This document shows, in pieces, positions 45,830-54,026 of a stretch of 64,000 nucleotides of DNA. The translations under genes were made by a program, and so were the position numbers. The DNA is from Roseobacter sinensis (GTDB taxonomy: Bacteria; Pseudomonadota; Alphaproteobacteria; Rhodobacterales; Rhodobacteraceae). Under the pieces are notes generated by a model. It worked only from the letters and a program-made list of their open reading frames with translations, did not search any database and was not told the origin of the DNA. How positions within the stretch are numbered: position 1 is the stretch's first letter; the number at the start of each line of letters is the position of its first letter. The stretch spans positions 1 to 64,000 of the forward strand of contig NZ_JALIEB010000020.1 of NCBI RefSeq assembly GCF_025755255.1, given 5' to 3'.

Positions 45830-47382
45830 TTAACGATCTCAAGTTCTACCTCAGGCTTCTGGTCCGGCGCTCGCCGGCCATGGTTGCGCTCTTCCTTCTG
45901 GCGGCCTGTATCGGCGTGCTGATGGCGCTGCGGTTGCCGCCGACCTTCTCGACCAGCGCGCAGTTGCTGGTCGAGAGCCCGCAGATCCCCGACAGCATGG
46001 TGCGCTCCACGATCGACGTCGATCCGCTGGAGCAGCTCGAGGTCATCCAGCAGCGTCTGCTGACCCGCGCGAATTTGCTGGATGTGGCGCGCAACAACAA
46101 CATCTTCCCCAACCAGTCGGCGATGAACCCGGACGATGTGGTGGCCCAGATGCGGTCGCGGACGTCCATCAAACGCACCAGCGGGCGCAACCGCGCGACG
46201 CTCATGACCGTCGGCTTCAGAGGCGACAATCCGAACAAGGTCACCGGGGTCGTGAATGAATATGTGACCATCATTCTGTCCGCAAACAGCAGCTTCCGGG
46301 CCGAGCGCGCCGAAAACACGCTCGATTTCTTCCAAAAGGAAGTCTCCGACTTCTCGACGGAGCTCAACGAGATCAATGCGCGCATCGTGCAGTTCAAGAA
46401 TGAAAACGCCGACGCTCTGCCGGAGAACCTCAACTTCCGGCTGGAGCGGCAGTCCTTTCTGCAGGAACGGCTGTCGCGGGCCGAGCGGGATCGCGATGCG
46501 CTGGTGGCGCAGCGCGAGAATATCAAACGGATCTTCCAGACAGCGGGCGCCCTGAACCCCGCTGCCGCCCAGCCGGCGCGGTCTCCCGAAGAGGCCGAGT
46601 TGCGCCGGCTGCAAAGCGAGCTGCGGTCGGCCCTTGGCGTCTATTCCGAGCAGAACCCGAAGATCAAACTGCTGCGCAACCGCATCGAGACGCTGACCGC
46701 CCAGATCGGCGTGCAGGCGCTCAATGACACGGCGTCGGATCTCAGCCCCGAGGAGCTGGCCGAGACACAGCGGGTGGAGGCTTTCGAGGTGTCCCTGGCC
46801 GAGATCGACACCCGCATCGAAACGATCGATGAAGAGATCGTGGACATCACCGCCGAGCTGGGGCGCCTTCAGGATACGATCGAGCGGACCCCGGCAAACC
46901 GGATTGCGCTCGACGATATGGAGCGGGACCGGGAAAATACGCGCAGCCTGTACAACAGTGCCGTGCAAGGGCTCTCGCAGGCCCGGACGGGCGAGCGGAT
47001 CGAGCTGTCGGCACGCGGTCAGCGGATCACGGTTCTGGAGCCGGCCTCGGTGCCGCGGCGGCCGTCGGGCCCTAACCGGTCTGCAATCGCAGGCATGGGG
47101 GTCGCGATCGGGCTTGCCCTGGCGGGGGCGTTTTTCTTCCTGCTGGAGTTCATCAACCAGTCCATCCGCCGCCCATCCGAGATTGAAAATGCGCTGCAGA
47201 TCACGCCTCTGATCACGATCCCGAGCTTCGAGCCTCCGGCGCGGCGCCGGTGGCGGCACATCCTGCTGCTGTCATCGACCGGGCTCGTCATCATATCCGT
47301 CCCGATCATCCTCTGGGCGGTCGACACCTATTACATGCCGCTCGATCTGGTCTTCCAGAAACTCAAGGACCTTGTGCTGTAG
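45826..47382 (+). CDS. Wzz/GumC-type polysaccharide co-polymerase (chain length determinant)
   Basis: A 518-residue inner-membrane protein. The N-terminal Wzz domain and membrane helix are at residues about 15-40 (AMVALFLLAACIGVLMAL). A long coiled-coil periplasmic region is at about 150-370, and the second helix is at about 420-445 with the proline-rich segment before it (EPASVPRRPSGPNRSAIAGMGVAIGLALAGAFFFLLEF). A third hydrophobic stretch is near 477-497. It sets EPS chain length and pairs with the BY-kinase that follows 62 bp later. Overlaps the ATPase gene by 4 bp. Confidence 0.9.
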   Translation: MINDLKFYLRLLVRRSPAMVALFLLAACIGVLMALRLPPTFSTSAQLLVESPQIPDSMVRSTIDVDPLEQLEVIQQRLLTRANLLDVARNNNIFPNQSAMNPDDVVAQMRSRTSIKRTSGRNRATLMTVGFRGDNPNKVTGVVNEYVTIILSANSSFRAERAENTLDFFQKEVSDFSTELNEINARIVQFKNENADALPENLNFRLERQSFLQERLSRAERDRDALVAQRENIKRIFQTAGALNPAAAQPARSPEEAELRRLQSELRSALGVYSEQNPKIKLLRNRIETLTAQIGVQALNDTASDLSPEELAETQRVEAFEVSLAEIDTRIETIDEEIVDITAELGRLQDTIERTPANRIALDDMERDRENTRSLYNSAVQGLSQARTGERIELSARGQRITVLEPASVPRRPSGPNRSAIAGMGVAIGLALAGAFFFLLEFINQSIRRPSEIENALQITPLITIPSFEPPARRRWRHILLLSSTGLVIISVPIILWAVDTYYMPLDLVFQKLKDLVL

Positions 47383-47444
47383 GGCCCCTGCTCTTGCGCC
47401 GGATCCTTTGGATGTCATCAATGCTTCACGGGTAGTCAGCTTTT

Positions 47445-48272
47445 ATGGAAAAACTGCAAAAAGCGCTGAGCAAGGCTCGGCAGGAACGCGGCGAGGTGAA
47501 ATCCGGCGTCAAACCCCATGCGCCCCGAACCCGCCTGGCGCGCTCCGAGCCGAGCGCCGTCGATCAGGCCTGGGCCGCGCTCACACCCTTCGAGCCGGAT
47601 CCGCAGCTGCTGGAACGCAACACGATCCTTGCCCATACCGCACAGAAAGAGGCCGCCTCCTTCGATATTCTGCGCACCAAGATCTTCCTGACCATGCGCG
47701 AGAACGGCTGGAAACGGGTCGCCGTCACCTCGCCGGATTCAGGGTCCGGCAAGACGACGATCTCCTGCAACCTGGCAGCGGGGTTCTCGCGGCAGACCGA
47801 AGCGCGGGCCATGCTTCTGGATGCCGACCTGCGGATGCCGAGCATTGCCAGCCGGCTCGGATGCACGCCGGCGCATGATCTGTGCGACGTGTTGACCGGG
47901 CAGGTCCCGCCGCAGGAGCAGCTTCTGAGGTTGCGCGACAATGTGGCGATGTCGCTGTCTTCGAAACCGGTCAAGGACCCGACGAAGCTCTTGCTGTCCG
48001 ACAAGGTGCCCAAGGCGCTCGACGATCTGCAGGCGCAGTTCGAACCGGATATCATGATCTTCGATTTGCCGCCCATGCTGCTGATCGACGACACCCGGGC
48101 CACGCTGGAGAATGTCGATTGCGCTCTGATCGTCGTGCGCTCGGAGCAGACGCATCTGTCGCGCCTCGACGTGTGCGAACGCGAAGTCGCCGAGTGCACC
48201 AATGTTCTGGGCGTCGTTCTGAACGATTGCCGGAACATCACCGAAGACGACAGCGAATACGGCTACGGCTGA
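47445..48272 (+). CDS. Bacterial tyrosine kinase (CpsD/EpsG-like) of EPS locus
   Basis: A 275-residue P-loop protein: Walker A SPDSGSGKTTISCNLA near residue 98, A' motif MLLDADLRMPSIA and Walker B IMIFDLPPMLL. The domain is separate from its membrane co-polymerase (upstream gene), as in CpsC/CpsD systems. Only one short tyrosine-bearing tail (SEYGYG) is present, so autophosphorylation capacity looks small. It regulates polymerisation by the Wzz-like protein. Ends 54 bp before a convergent pyruvyltransferase gene. Confidence 0.88.
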   Translation: MEKLQKALSKARQERGEVKSGVKPHAPRTRLARSEPSAVDQAWAALTPFEPDPQLLERNTILAHTAQKEAASFDILRTKIFLTMRENGWKRVAVTSPDSGSGKTTISCNLAAGFSRQTEARAMLLDADLRMPSIASRLGCTPAHDLCDVLTGQVPPQEQLLRLRDNVAMSLSSKPVKDPTKLLLSDKVPKALDDLQAQFEPDIMIFDLPPMLLIDDTRATLENVDCALIVVRSEQTHLSRLDVCEREVAECTNVLGVVLNDCRNITEDDSEYGYG

Positions 48273-48326
48273 CCGGGTGGGTCATCGGGGCCGGGCCGCT
48301 GCAGCAGGGGGCGCGGGCCTTGGCCG

Positions 48327-49139
48327 TTACTGTTTGAACAGCTCGATGGGGCAGGCCGAGATCATCCGCTCCGGATCAAAGACCGGCGCAGGGTGATCCG
48401 GTGCCGAGAGTGCCTCGACGATCGTGTCATAGAGGGGCAGGTCGCTGCGGCCGGTGCCCTGCAGATAATCTTCGTATTTGAACAGGGGTTCCGCCGTGGA
48501 CCGCAGCAGGCGGGCTTTCACGCCAAAGGCCTCTGCCAGAATGAAACCGTGCAGCGACGACGATACGACGATCTCGCTTTCATAGAGGTCCTTGAGCACG
48601 CGCCAGACCGGCGCGCGGGGGTTCAGCACCCGGCCCTCGCTGTGCCTGGCGGGCGCATCGTTCAGGTTGGGCACGAGGGTCATGCCGCCGCGCCCGGCCT
48701 GCCAGGCGGCCATCTGCTCCGGAAAGAGGGTCGGCACCAGCAGCCCGGGGTCACCATAGAGCTCCGGGACATCGAGGTCGCGCGCCTGGAGGAAGGCGCG
48801 TGTCTTGGGGCCGCGCACCATGCGCACGTCGAGCGTTGTGAACCTGTGCAGGGTGTCGTCGATCTTGCCGTTGCGCCCCGCGCCCCAAACCACATCCCCG
48901 TCGTTGGCGTAATGCAGGACAGAGCCCACGGACAGCAGTTTCCGGTGGCCTTCCGCGGCTTCGAACGACAGGCGTTGAGGCGCTGCAATATTCTGACGTT
49001 CAAGGATTTTTTCGACGACCATGGGCCCCAGAAGATCGCCAAAATTGTTCACCGGCGCATAGAAGGGCAACCGGCGGCCGATCCGCCCGCCGAACCGGCG
49101 CTTGATCGGATTCCAATGTGCAAGGGCGGGGCGGGTCAT
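48327..49139 (-). CDS. Polysaccharide pyruvyltransferase family protein (second copy)
   Basis: About 270 residues. Fold signatures: YAPVNNFGDLLGPMVVEKIL, LLSVGSVLHYANDGDVVWGAG, VRMVRGPKTRAFL and IVVSSSLHGFILAEAFG with the conserved SLHG, typical of the pyruvyl-transferase family. The start is uncertain; ATG 49139 fits the family best but lacks a clear ribosome binding site, and 49193 is an in-frame alternative. It differs in sequence from the member at 35148-36161, so the two probably act on different sugars. Confidence 0.82.
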   Translation of the reverse strand: MTRPALAHWNPIKRRFGGRIGRRLPFYAPVNNFGDLLGPMVVEKILERQNIAAPQRLSFEAAEGHRKLLSVGSVLHYANDGDVVWGAGRNGKIDDTLHRFTTLDVRMVRGPKTRAFLQARDLDVPELYGDPGLLVPTLFPEQMAAWQAGRGGMTLVPNLNDAPARHSEGRVLNPRAPVWRVLKDLYESEIVVSSSLHGFILAEAFGVKARLLRSTAEPLFKYEDYLQGTGRSDLPLYDTIVEALSAPDHPAPVFDPERMISACPIELFKQ

Positions 49140-49341
49140 AGGCGCATATGTGCCGCACCGCCGTGGTGGAGAAAAGCGCTTTCTGTTCCTCATGCGCGGG
49201 TGCTTGCGCGCACCGTCTGGCCAAAGGTTGACGCCACCGGTGGTGCGACGCAAGAAAGGCGGGCCCGCACCCCGGTGAAAGCTGCAAGGAAGACCTCCGT
49301 ATGACGCCAGACACACATGCGTTTGCCAGAGTGCAGCGGCC

Positions 49342-50517
49342 TTGGGGGGCGGGCTCTGCCGGGCAGGTATCCAGTGCGGTTGCGCGGTGCGCCGGGTGAC
49401 GGGTTCCGCTGCCGGTCACATCGGCCCTCTGCATCAGGCGCATGCACGGCGGCAGCAGGGCCAGAAACTGCTGCGCGCGGCAGGCTGGAAGGCTCTGCAC
49501 CCGCGCCGTCGATCAGTCTTGTACGGACCGGCGATCTTTGACAACCCCTATCAGACGCTGCTCTACAGCGCCTTTGCCAGCCGCGTCTCGGCTGCGGCGC
49601 CCGCACGGCTCAAGCTCTATCAGACCCTGGGGCTGGCCCAGGTGTATCATCTGCACTGGGACGAGTTTCACCTGACCCCGGGGCCCGGCGGGCAGGCCCC
49701 CTCTTACTGCGCTCGGCTCGAGGCGTTTCAGGCGCGGGGCGGCACGCTGGTGTGGACGGTGCACAACGCCGATGCCCATACCGAAATGGCCCCACAGACG
49801 CAGGCGCTGTTCGACGCGGGGCGGGCCTTTCTGTGCGCCCGGGCCGACGTGATCCATGTGCACAGCCAGCAGGCGCAGGATCTGATCCAAACGCGCTATG
49901 GGGCGGACCCTGCCAGAATCGTCGTGATCCCGCATCCCAGCTACCTCGGCTGGTATGCCCCGCCGGCGGATCCGGCGCAGCTTGCCGCGACGGGGCGATT
50001 TCTGGCCTTTGGGTTCTTCCGCGAGAACAAGGGGCTGGATCTGATCCTCGAGGGCCTGCGCCGTGCCGCCGAGACGGCGACGCTCGAAGGGGTGCATATT
50101 GCCGGGCGCGGCGCAGAACGGGTGCAGGACGCAGTGCTTCCGGGGGTGCCCATGCAGGTCTCGTCGGGGTTCATCCCGGATGCCCGGGTCGCCGAGATCT
50201 TCGGGGAGGCGGATTTCTGCATCTTCGGGTTTTCCAGCATTCTGACATCGGGCTCTGTGATGCTGGCCCTGACCTTCGGCACGGTGCCGATCCTGCCGGA
50301 TCTGCCGGCGCTGCGCGACGTGCTGCCGGCCTCTCTGCGGCGGTTCTGCTATCGGGCGGGTGATGCCGAGGATCTGGCGCGCACCATCGCGGAGGCGGCG
50401 CAGATGCCGGCGGAGGCGGTGCGCGAGATGCGCCAGGCGGCGCTGGATGCGGCCCGGCGCCACGATCCCGAAACGATATCGGCCCGGCTCGAACGCGCGA
50501 TCGAGGCTGTCTTTTGA
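49342..50517 (+). CDS. Glycosyltransferase family 4-like (GT-B)
   Basis: Up to 391 residues. The N-terminal domain has HLHWDEFHLTPG and LVWTVHNADAHTEMAPQ, and the C-terminal donor domain has AFGFFRENKGLDLILEGL and an E-containing region FGEADFCIFGFSSILTSG. This resembles GT4 enzymes of the GumH/AceA type. The start is uncertain: TTG 49342 is the first possible, GTG 49396 is another, and none has a strong ribosome binding site. The ORF is open upstream only briefly. Divergent from the second pyruvyltransferase gene; followed by the export gene 193 bp later. Confidence 0.75.
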   Translation: MGGGLCRAGIQCGCAVRRVTGSAAGHIGPLHQAHARRQQGQKLLRAAGWKALHPRRRSVLYGPAIFDNPYQTLLYSAFASRVSAAAPARLKLYQTLGLAQVYHLHWDEFHLTPGPGGQAPSYCARLEAFQARGGTLVWTVHNADAHTEMAPQTQALFDAGRAFLCARADVIHVHSQQAQDLIQTRYGADPARIVVIPHPSYLGWYAPPADPAQLAATGRFLAFGFFRENKGLDLILEGLRRAAETATLEGVHIAGRGAERVQDAVLPGVPMQVSSGFIPDARVAEIFGEADFCIFGFSSILTSGSVMLALTFGTVPILPDLPALRDVLPASLRRFCYRAGDAEDLARTIAEAAQMPAEAVREMRQAALDAARRHDPETISARLERAIEAVF

Positions 50518-50710
50518 GCACTGACCGAGAGGCGCGTGCGTCTGTGAATCCGCGCGATTATGGGCGGGATTCGGCCCGTTCTTGCCAAATCCCGTGTTAT
50601 AAGGACAACATACCAGTACGGTGTCACCCGGCGGAGCACATTAACGTTCTACCGGATACGGGAACAGGTTATCGTTCGCGAGAAAAGCCAACACCAAATT
50701 GAGGCCCCAA

Positions 50711-51322
50711 ATGAAAACCCTACTGGCAGCACTTTTCACCTTACTGTTTTCAGTTGTCGCCGTCAGCGCGCAGAGCAACTACCGTCTGCAGCCCGGCGAT
50801 ACGCTGGCCGTTGAGGTGCTGGAGGATTCCCTGCTCAACCGCTCGGTGCTGGTCCTGCCCGACGGGAGCATCAACTTTCCGTTTGCAGGCACCATTACCG
50901 CCGCCGGCCGGACCGTGGCCGACGTGCAAAGGGCCATCGCCGATGGAATCGCGGTGAACTTCGCATCGCCCCCCACGGTTTTTGTCACCGTCAGCTCCGT
51001 GCAGCCGGTTGATCCGGAGGTTGCCGCGGCCGCGACGGAAGAGACCATCAACGTCTACTTTGCCGGCGAGGTCGGCACACCCGGGCTGCGCCAGGTTCTG
51101 GCCGGGAGCACGTTCCTGCAGGCCTTTTCGCAAAGCGGCGGTCTGACGAATTTCGCCGCCTCCAAGCGGATTCAGTTGCGGCGGACCGACCCGCGCACCA
51201 ATGAGCACCAGGTTTTCGAGATCAACTACCGTGCGATCTCGAACGGCGGCTCTTTCGAGCGCGACATCGTCTTGCAGGATGGTGATGTCATCCTCGTTCC
51301 GGAACGTAGGCTCTTTGAATAA
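50711..51322 (+). CDS. Polysaccharide export outer-membrane protein (Wza/Poly_export family)
   Basis: A 203-residue protein with a Sec signal (MKTLLAALFTLLFSVVAVSA), no lipobox, then the Poly_export domain (YRLQPGDTLAVEVLEDSLLNRSVLVLPDGSINFPFAGTI) and a SLBB domain (INVYFAGEVGTPG). This is the short, XrtD/exosortase-locus form of Wza. It forms or helps form the outer-membrane channel. ATG 50711 has GAGG six bases upstream. Same transcription unit as the beta-barrel gene that starts 12 bp after its stop. Confidence 0.92.
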   Translation: MKTLLAALFTLLFSVVAVSAQSNYRLQPGDTLAVEVLEDSLLNRSVLVLPDGSINFPFAGTITAAGRTVADVQRAIADGIAVNFASPPTVFVTVSSVQPVDPEVAAAATEETINVYFAGEVGTPGLRQVLAGSTFLQAFSQSGGLTNFAASKRIQLRRTDPRTNEHQVFEINYRAISNGGSFERDIVLQDGDVILVPERRLFE

Positions 51323-51334
51323 GGGCGCAGGCCG

Positions 51335-52714
51335 TTGCGATACCCGTTGATTTCTTCGAAACACCGCAGGCTGGGCCTTGCGGGGGTTGCGGTCGTCGCC
51401 GTTGGCGCGCCGCTTTTTGGGCCGGTCATCGTGCTGGCGGATCCGGGCCTGCTGATGCGCTTCGATCTGTCACAACGGCTGGAGCACACCAGTGACGATT
51501 CAAACAGTGCGGATGACGGTCTTGAATCGATCACGCGCCTCGGGGTCACGCTGCAAAGCCTGACCAGCGCGCAGCAGCTGACATTCAGCACAAGTGCCGG
51601 CCTGTCCTACAACTTCGACAATTCCGGCGATACGGAGATCGACACGCCCTCGTTGAACCTCGGCTATGTCCGGACCAGCAAGAACGCGGAATTCACCTTC
51701 AACGGCAGTTTCCGGGAAATCGACCTCGAAGACAGCGCCTTTGTCGTCGACCCCACGACCAATGAGGTGGTGATCGATACCGGCGGGACCCGCACGACAA
51801 CCGCCCTGAGCAGCGGGCTGACGCTGGGGCGCAGCGGTCCGGCCAGTCTCGAACTGGGGGTCAGCCACCGCGAGGTGGATTTCTCCGACACCAATGACAC
51901 CAGCCTCAACGACAGCACGACAGACGCGTTCAACGCGACAGCACGGTTCCGGTTTTCGCCGCAGCTGACGGGGCGGTTGTTCGCGACATCTTCGGAGACC
52001 GATGAAGACGGCCCCGGGCAGGAAGACACCGAGCGCCAGACGATCGGGGTTGGCGCCGACTACCAGATCGATCGCCTGACCAACCTGTCGCTTGGCGTCT
52101 CCTACGAGGACAACGAGACCATCGAGGACAGCGGGATCACCCGCAACAGCGGCCTGGGGCTGGATCTCTCGGCCACCCGTGCGGTGACCAATGGCACCTA
52201 TACGCTGGGCGTGTCCCAGTCGCAGACCGACAATGGGGTGCGGCGCCAGGTGCGGCTCGGCCGGACGCTGGAATGGCGTCAGACGGATATCTCCTGGAGC
52301 CTGGGCGCCACAAAGACGGAAGGGTTTTCGACGCAGCCCCTGCTGGGTCTGAACATCGACCAGACCATTGACAAGCTGTCGACGATCAGCGTGAGCCTCA
52401 GCCAGTCGGCCACGACCTCGTCCTCTGACGCTGAATCCGTTGCGACGCGCCTGTCGATCAACTACTTTCGGGAGCTGTCGAAACTGTCCTCGCTGAGCAG
52501 CGGCATCCAGCTGGTCGATGAGAATGTGCTGAACGGCACGTCGAGCGACGAATCCACAGTGCGGTTCAACGTGACCTATAATCATACGCTGGCGCAGGGC
52601 TGGAGCCTGTCCTCGGGGTATGTTTTCACCACGACGCGTCAGGACAATACGCCAGATGAAGACACCAGCGAGCTCTTTGTCAGCATCCAGAAAAGTTTCT
52701 CTTTACGGCCCTGA
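51335..52714 (+). CDS. Outer-membrane beta-barrel protein of exosortase EPS locus
   Basis: A 459-residue protein with an N-terminal signal (GLAGVAVVAVGAPLFGPVIVLA) and alternating polar/hydrophobic strands to the last residue, ending in the aromatic FVSIQKSFSLRP, as outer-membrane barrels do. Proteins of this kind accompany exosortase EPS clusters and may act as the outer-membrane exporter with the Wza-like protein. The start is TTG 51335 with AAGGG nine bases upstream. No Wzi-like or Wza-like sequence motif allows a firmer name. Confidence 0.75.
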   Translation: MRYPLISSKHRRLGLAGVAVVAVGAPLFGPVIVLADPGLLMRFDLSQRLEHTSDDSNSADDGLESITRLGVTLQSLTSAQQLTFSTSAGLSYNFDNSGDTEIDTPSLNLGYVRTSKNAEFTFNGSFREIDLEDSAFVVDPTTNEVVIDTGGTRTTTALSSGLTLGRSGPASLELGVSHREVDFSDTNDTSLNDSTTDAFNATARFRFSPQLTGRLFATSSETDEDGPGQEDTERQTIGVGADYQIDRLTNLSLGVSYEDNETIEDSGITRNSGLGLDLSATRAVTNGTYTLGVSQSQTDNGVRRQVRLGRTLEWRQTDISWSLGATKTEGFSTQPLLGLNIDQTIDKLSTISVSLSQSATTSSSDAESVATRLSINYFRELSKLSSLSSGIQLVDENVLNGTSSDESTVRFNVTYNHTLAQGWSLSSGYVFTTTRQDNTPDEDTSELFVSIQKSFSLRP

Positions 52715-52756
52715 CCGACAGCAGCTGTCGGAGATTGGCCATCTGGCAAGGAGAAG

Positions 52757-53452
52757 ATGACCGCTCAGCATTCACGGTTCCCGCAGCTTCATGTCAAACC
52801 GGGTCGCGGTGTGCTGGTTGGCATCATCGTGCTGTGCTGCCTTGCCGAAGCCGCTCTGGTGCTGGGCGATGCCGGGGTGATCCCCGCGCCCCGGCTGCGC
52901 CAGACCGCCTATGAATATGCCGGGTTCTGGCCGGGTCTTCTGGGCGCCTGGACGGCGAACTACCCGCTCCAACCCTATGCGATGTTCCTCACTTACGCCT
53001 TTCTGCATGCGGGTGTGGTGCACCTGGCCGTAAACATGATGACTCTCTACAGCCTGGGGAACATCGTGGTGCAGCGTGTGGGCGCGAAAGGGTTCACTCT
53101 GCTCTACGTGCTCTCTGTTGTAGGCGGGGGCGCCGGGTTCGGCCTGATGGCGGACACGCTGCGCCCGATGGTAGGGGCCTCGGGTGGGCTGTTCGGTCTG
53201 GCGGGCGGCATTCTGGCCTGGAGCTATGTGGATCGCTTCACCGCGCGCGCGAAGCTTTGGCCGGTGGTCCGCGGGGCAAGCCTGCTGTTGCTGCTGAACG
53301 TGGTGTTGTGGTGGCTGATGGATGGTTTGCTGGCCTGGGAGACCCATCTGGGCGGGTTCGTCGCGGGTTGGATCGCAGCACTGCTGATCGATCCGCGGAG
53401 TGTCATAGAAGAATCGGACACAGGACCGGTTCAGGACGACGGAGACGACTGA
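52757..53452 (+). CDS. Rhomboid-family intramembrane serine protease
   Basis: A 231-residue six-helix membrane protein. The catalytic serine lies in GASGGLFGLAGG (GxSG) near residue 140, and the histidine in THLGGFVAGW near the C-terminus; the loop HAGVVHLAVNMMTLY in helix 2 is the rhomboid HxxxN signature. It would cut single-pass membrane proteins. Location inside an exosortase EPS cluster recalls rhombosortases that process C-terminal tags, but no GlyGly-CTERM protein was seen here. It follows the barrel gene by 42 bp. Confidence 0.87.
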   Translation: MTAQHSRFPQLHVKPGRGVLVGIIVLCCLAEAALVLGDAGVIPAPRLRQTAYEYAGFWPGLLGAWTANYPLQPYAMFLTYAFLHAGVVHLAVNMMTLYSLGNIVVQRVGAKGFTLLYVLSVVGGGAGFGLMADTLRPMVGASGGLFGLAGGILAWSYVDRFTARAKLWPVVRGASLLLLLNVVLWWLMDGLLAWETHLGGFVAGWIAALLIDPRSVIEESDTGPVQDDGDD

Positions 53453-54026
53453 AGATCCGGCGCCTTTGTGCGCAAAGCGGCTGGTCTATGTACGTTCGAG
53501 TATGTTTTTTTGGGCAGCAGAGCATGCGCGGCAGGCCAAGACTGTGCACAGCATCGTGTGAACGGGCAGCAAGAGTATGCCGGCCTTCTCGAAAAACATA
53601 CGGCAGCGACCATTATTTATAAAATAAGATCAATATTTTAGACCTCATCTTGCGGGATTATGCGCGGACCGGCCCGGTCTGGCATAAAATTGCCGGGAAA
53701 AAGCAGCGCGTTTGCGTTTCCGAATGTTTCTTTCTATGCCACCCGTATATCGGGAGATGGATTCGGGTGTGTCTCCCAGAAAGAACGACGCGCTTCGCAG
53801 GGATACATACGTCAGGGCCAACTTAAACTGAGCGATAGGGCGCTCGGCTATCACATACCATCACAAGCGAAATGCCCATTGGGTCTGCACCCGATGTATT
53901 TCCCATGCTTTTGCCCAGCCTGCCTGCGCCGTTCCTCGAAGATAAACTGTCATGGTCTCTCGCTAGAGCGAGGGTCGTGGCGCAGAGAAATAGAAATAGA
54001 GACGTGCAGAGATACTTGAGGTCTTC
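53453..54026. other. Gene-free region upstream of the beta-helix/RTX gene
   Basis: A 574-bp stretch with no convincing open frame. An AT-rich run from about 53608 to 53645 may be part of a promoter. A small GCCTTTG / CAAAGC inverted repeat follows the rhomboid stop. The segment TGGCATAAAATTGC near 53690 looks like a sigma-54 -24/-12 pair but its spacing is one base short. Confidence 0.45.

Noticed and set aside
53675-53710. Second sigma-54-like site (TGGCATAAAATTGC)
   Set aside because: The gap between the two boxes is five bases instead of six, and it is about 330 bp from the next gene.
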